Under the pieces are notes generated by a model, which was not told the origin of the DNA, did not search any database, and worked only from the letters and a program-made list of their open reading frames with translations. This document shows, piece by piece, positions 62,050 to 64,000 of a stretch of 64,000 nt of DNA. Made by a program: the position numbers and the translations under genes. Position 1 is the first letter of the stretch. Each line of letters begins with the position of its first letter. This stretch comes from Cardiocondyla obscurior (taxonomy: Eukaryota; Arthropoda; Insecta; Hymenoptera; Formicidae), in NCBI RefSeq assembly GCF_019399895.1, contig NC_091867.1, positions 6,337,501 through 6,401,500 on the forward strand, written 5' to 3'.

Positions 62050-63386
62050 ACGTACGTACGCAGCACGTGCTCCGTACGTATTAAAGATCTACGCACATTC
62101 GACGGGCCAGAGGGACATAATCTGGCGTGAATTAACATCCTGGATCAATCGTGCGTACCGGCGACTACATCTTTTCGATATAAGGTAAGTTAAAACCACG
62201 TGTACGTGTACATGAAAATCGTGTCTCTTTGCCGTAATCTAAGTGTCAACGAGTACAGTCGGACTCGAGAGAAGAGAGATTCGATCGACGAGTTCGCAAT
62301 AGATTCGGGAGATATTCATTCGAGGTGTAAGAATGCGAGGCTTGAAAAATCTTTTCGTGAACGTATTTTTGTGGCTGCGTAGGGATCGAGAGTAGAGGTC
62401 GGTCGGTCGCGCGCGCGGCGGAGCACCCAAGTGCACGGGGAAAGGGGATGGGTGCTCGCTAGCGGCAGTCAGCCGGCTCGTTTCTCATACGTATTGCGTA
62501 GGTTCAGGACTCGACGGCTGTGGGCACGGGGAGCGCGGGGAGTAGAGGGAATGATGGGCGCTAGCGTGCTAGCGCTGAAATGTGCGTCCGGTCACCCGCA
62601 ACCCAAACACGCGCGCGGTAAGAAAAAACAATACGCGTTGAATAATCCCTTGAACAGAACAGAATATTAACTATAATTTTTCTGTTTCAGATAATACTCT
62701 ATCATTGAAGAAGGACCACCCCGACATCCCGCAGACATCCTGAGAGGAGGAGGAGGCCCAGGAAGGGTATCCTGCCCCAGCAGAGCAACCCCGGGGTAAG
62801 TATCAATTTTTTTTTCGTAATAAAACGCATTAGATTTTTTATCACATTTTTTCATTATTTTATTTAATTATATGTAATATCTATAAAATAATTTTTTCCT
62901 TTTTCTGTTACAGATCAAGAGAAACTCCGCTGGGTCGCATCGTTCAGTGATAAATAGTGCCGCACGCCGATATTAAATTATACGAACCGCAGCCGGTTCG
63001 TCGGTCGTTTCGGGAGTGTCGATAGTTACCGGGCGCTTTTTTACGATTCTTTTTTTTTGGGGGAGTGTCGAAAAATAACGTGCGACAGTGTTAAGTCATA
63101 ATCGCGATTGTAACTTCACCCGGTCGCGTTCGCGAGTTTCCAGTGCGCGGAAGGATGACTCGTCACGTCCCATCTGAGAGGAGGAGCAGGCCCGGGGGGC
63201 ATCCTGCATCGGCGGAGCAACTTTTAGGTGAGAATTAATTCTTTAAAATTAAACCTTTATTTAAAAAAAATTTTTATCTTTTTTTTTATTAATCTTATTA
63301 ATTTACTAGCACGTCTACATTAATATTTTTCTTTTTATGTTACAGTCACCGGCAGAATTTTATAACTCCGCTGTTTATGCAGATTG
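62050..63386 (+). other. Chain of exon-like segments with good splice sites, probable 5' untranslated exons
   Basis: Segments bounded by consensus splice sites occur in series on the plus strand. One ends at 62184 (donor gtaagt). One ends at 62617 (donor gtaaga). Then come 62691-62795 (donor gtaagt), 62914-63227 (donor gtgaga) and 63346-63386 (donor gtaagt), with pyrimidine-rich acceptors (tctgtttcag, tttctgttacag, atgttacag). The last three introns are only 73, 118 and 118 bp, the usual small-intron size here. No long coding frame crosses the junctions: small ATG-started frames end after 25-40 codons. The pattern suggests the 5' untranslated, possibly alternatively spliced, start of a plus-strand gene lying beyond the window, or a long non-coding RNA. 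Segments 62691-62795 and 62914-63227 end in similar sequence. Confidence 0.5.
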
Positions 63387-64000
63387 GTAAGTCAAATAAT
63401 TTTTTTTTGTGGTTTGTAATTAGAGTCTCATAGAAAATAGCGCGTGTAGCGAGCGCATGGTTTCTTCTAGTATCTTAAATTGTCCTGTTCAAATTTTTAT
63501 ATTTTAAATTATGCCGTGCGATTCTTTTCTATTTCAATTTTCACCGACAAATCATAGAATAATTATAATCGATGAAGTGCGAAATCGTACGGAGGTATCG
63601 CCGAGGACGATGATCATCGCGGCTCACTTCGACGCTTTAAAGACCACGGGACTCATTACGAGTGTCTACACGCACGTACGTCGACATACGCGATAAATCA
63701 CAATTATTAAGAGTAAGAGGGAGCGTTTGTATCGATTAGTCCTACGGGTTTTGTTACGGCCGAGGAAACAGCCTCTATTAATCTTCGAGCATTTGCTTTA
63801 TAATTGAGTACATTCAATAAAAAAAAAAGAAAATATGTTACACACCCTATCCGTTCTTAACAAAGAAAATACCATTTCACAAATAAACTTATTAAAAAAA
63901 AAAATCTAAAAATATATTAAAAAAATTTTTTTTTAATCTTATCACCGATTATACTCGTGTTTCTCTTGCCAATCTTATCACTTATAAACTCGATTATGTT
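63387..64000. other. Window end, likely intron
   Basis: AT-rich sequence after the last donor (63387). A small CpG-rich patch at 63580-63700 has no supported frame. If the exon chain upstream is real, this is the start of a longer intron. Confidence 0.35.

Noticed and set aside
1..64000. CRISPR arrays, operons, ribosome binding sites or phage features
   Set aside because: The window is a spliced animal nuclear sequence; no direct-repeat spacer array or bacterial-type gene is present.

Overview
This window is nuclear DNA of an insect, most likely a hymenopteran and plausibly an ant. The grounds are compact multi-exon genes with GT-AG introns of about 70 to 200 bp, AT-rich intergenic DNA broken by CpG-rich islands, a CYP9-type P450, cuticular chitin-binding proteins, and insect TATA/TCAGT-type core promoters. 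Order and species are inference; nothing in the sequence fixes them. There are no bacterial, viral, rRNA, tRNA or CRISPR features that I can support.

Layout. From 1 to 13.86 kb is gene-poor DNA with a GC-rich exon-like island ending at a splice donor (6261), two imperfect palindromes, and an inverted-repeat pair framing about 1 kb (6932-7970). From 13.9 to 17.6 kb is an eight-exon type I membrane protein with leucine-rich repeats (889 aa). From 19.3 to 21.6 kb is a complete eight-exon mitochondrial hydroxyacid-oxoacid transhydrogenase (473 aa). At 21.9-22.5 kb lies a broken glyceraldehyde-3-phosphate dehydrogenase (GAPDH) paralogue that keeps only its two ends. At 23.0-24.6 kb is an uninterrupted P450 reading frame (511 aa). 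At 25.3-27.8 kb is the intact Gapdh gene (333 aa).

The minus strand then carries three genes in a row: a REPS1/Reps homologue with two EH domains (32.8 to 30.3 kb, 640 aa), a large low-complexity protein ending in a divergent bromodomain (38.8 to 33.8 kb, 1472 aa), and RNase P/MRP subunit RPP30 (40.9 to 39.5 kb, 282 aa). From 41.7 to 54.9 kb, on the plus strand, are two secreted cuticle proteins with one peritrophin-type chitin-binding domain each (CPAP1-like). The first is compact (253 aa). The second embeds its domain between long collagen-like Gly/Pro/Ser repeats (718 aa) and has a textbook TATA plus initiator promoter. The last 9 kb is gene-poor and ends in a chain of small exon-like segments with good splice sites (62.1-63.4 kb), probably the 5' untranslated start of a gene that continues past the window.

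Functionally this is mostly a chance neighbourhood: glycolysis (Gapdh), GHB and 2-hydroxyglutarate metabolism (HOT), endocytic adaptor (Reps), tRNA processing (RPP30), xenobiotic or hormone oxidation (P450) and cuticle assembly (the two CPAP1 genes). The two CPAP1 genes are real paralogues: they share strand, domain spacing and an intron just after the signal peptide. The GAPDH remnant and intact Gapdh bracket the P450. All gene models below were joined by hand from splice sites and keep frame across every junction; none has been tested against transcripts.
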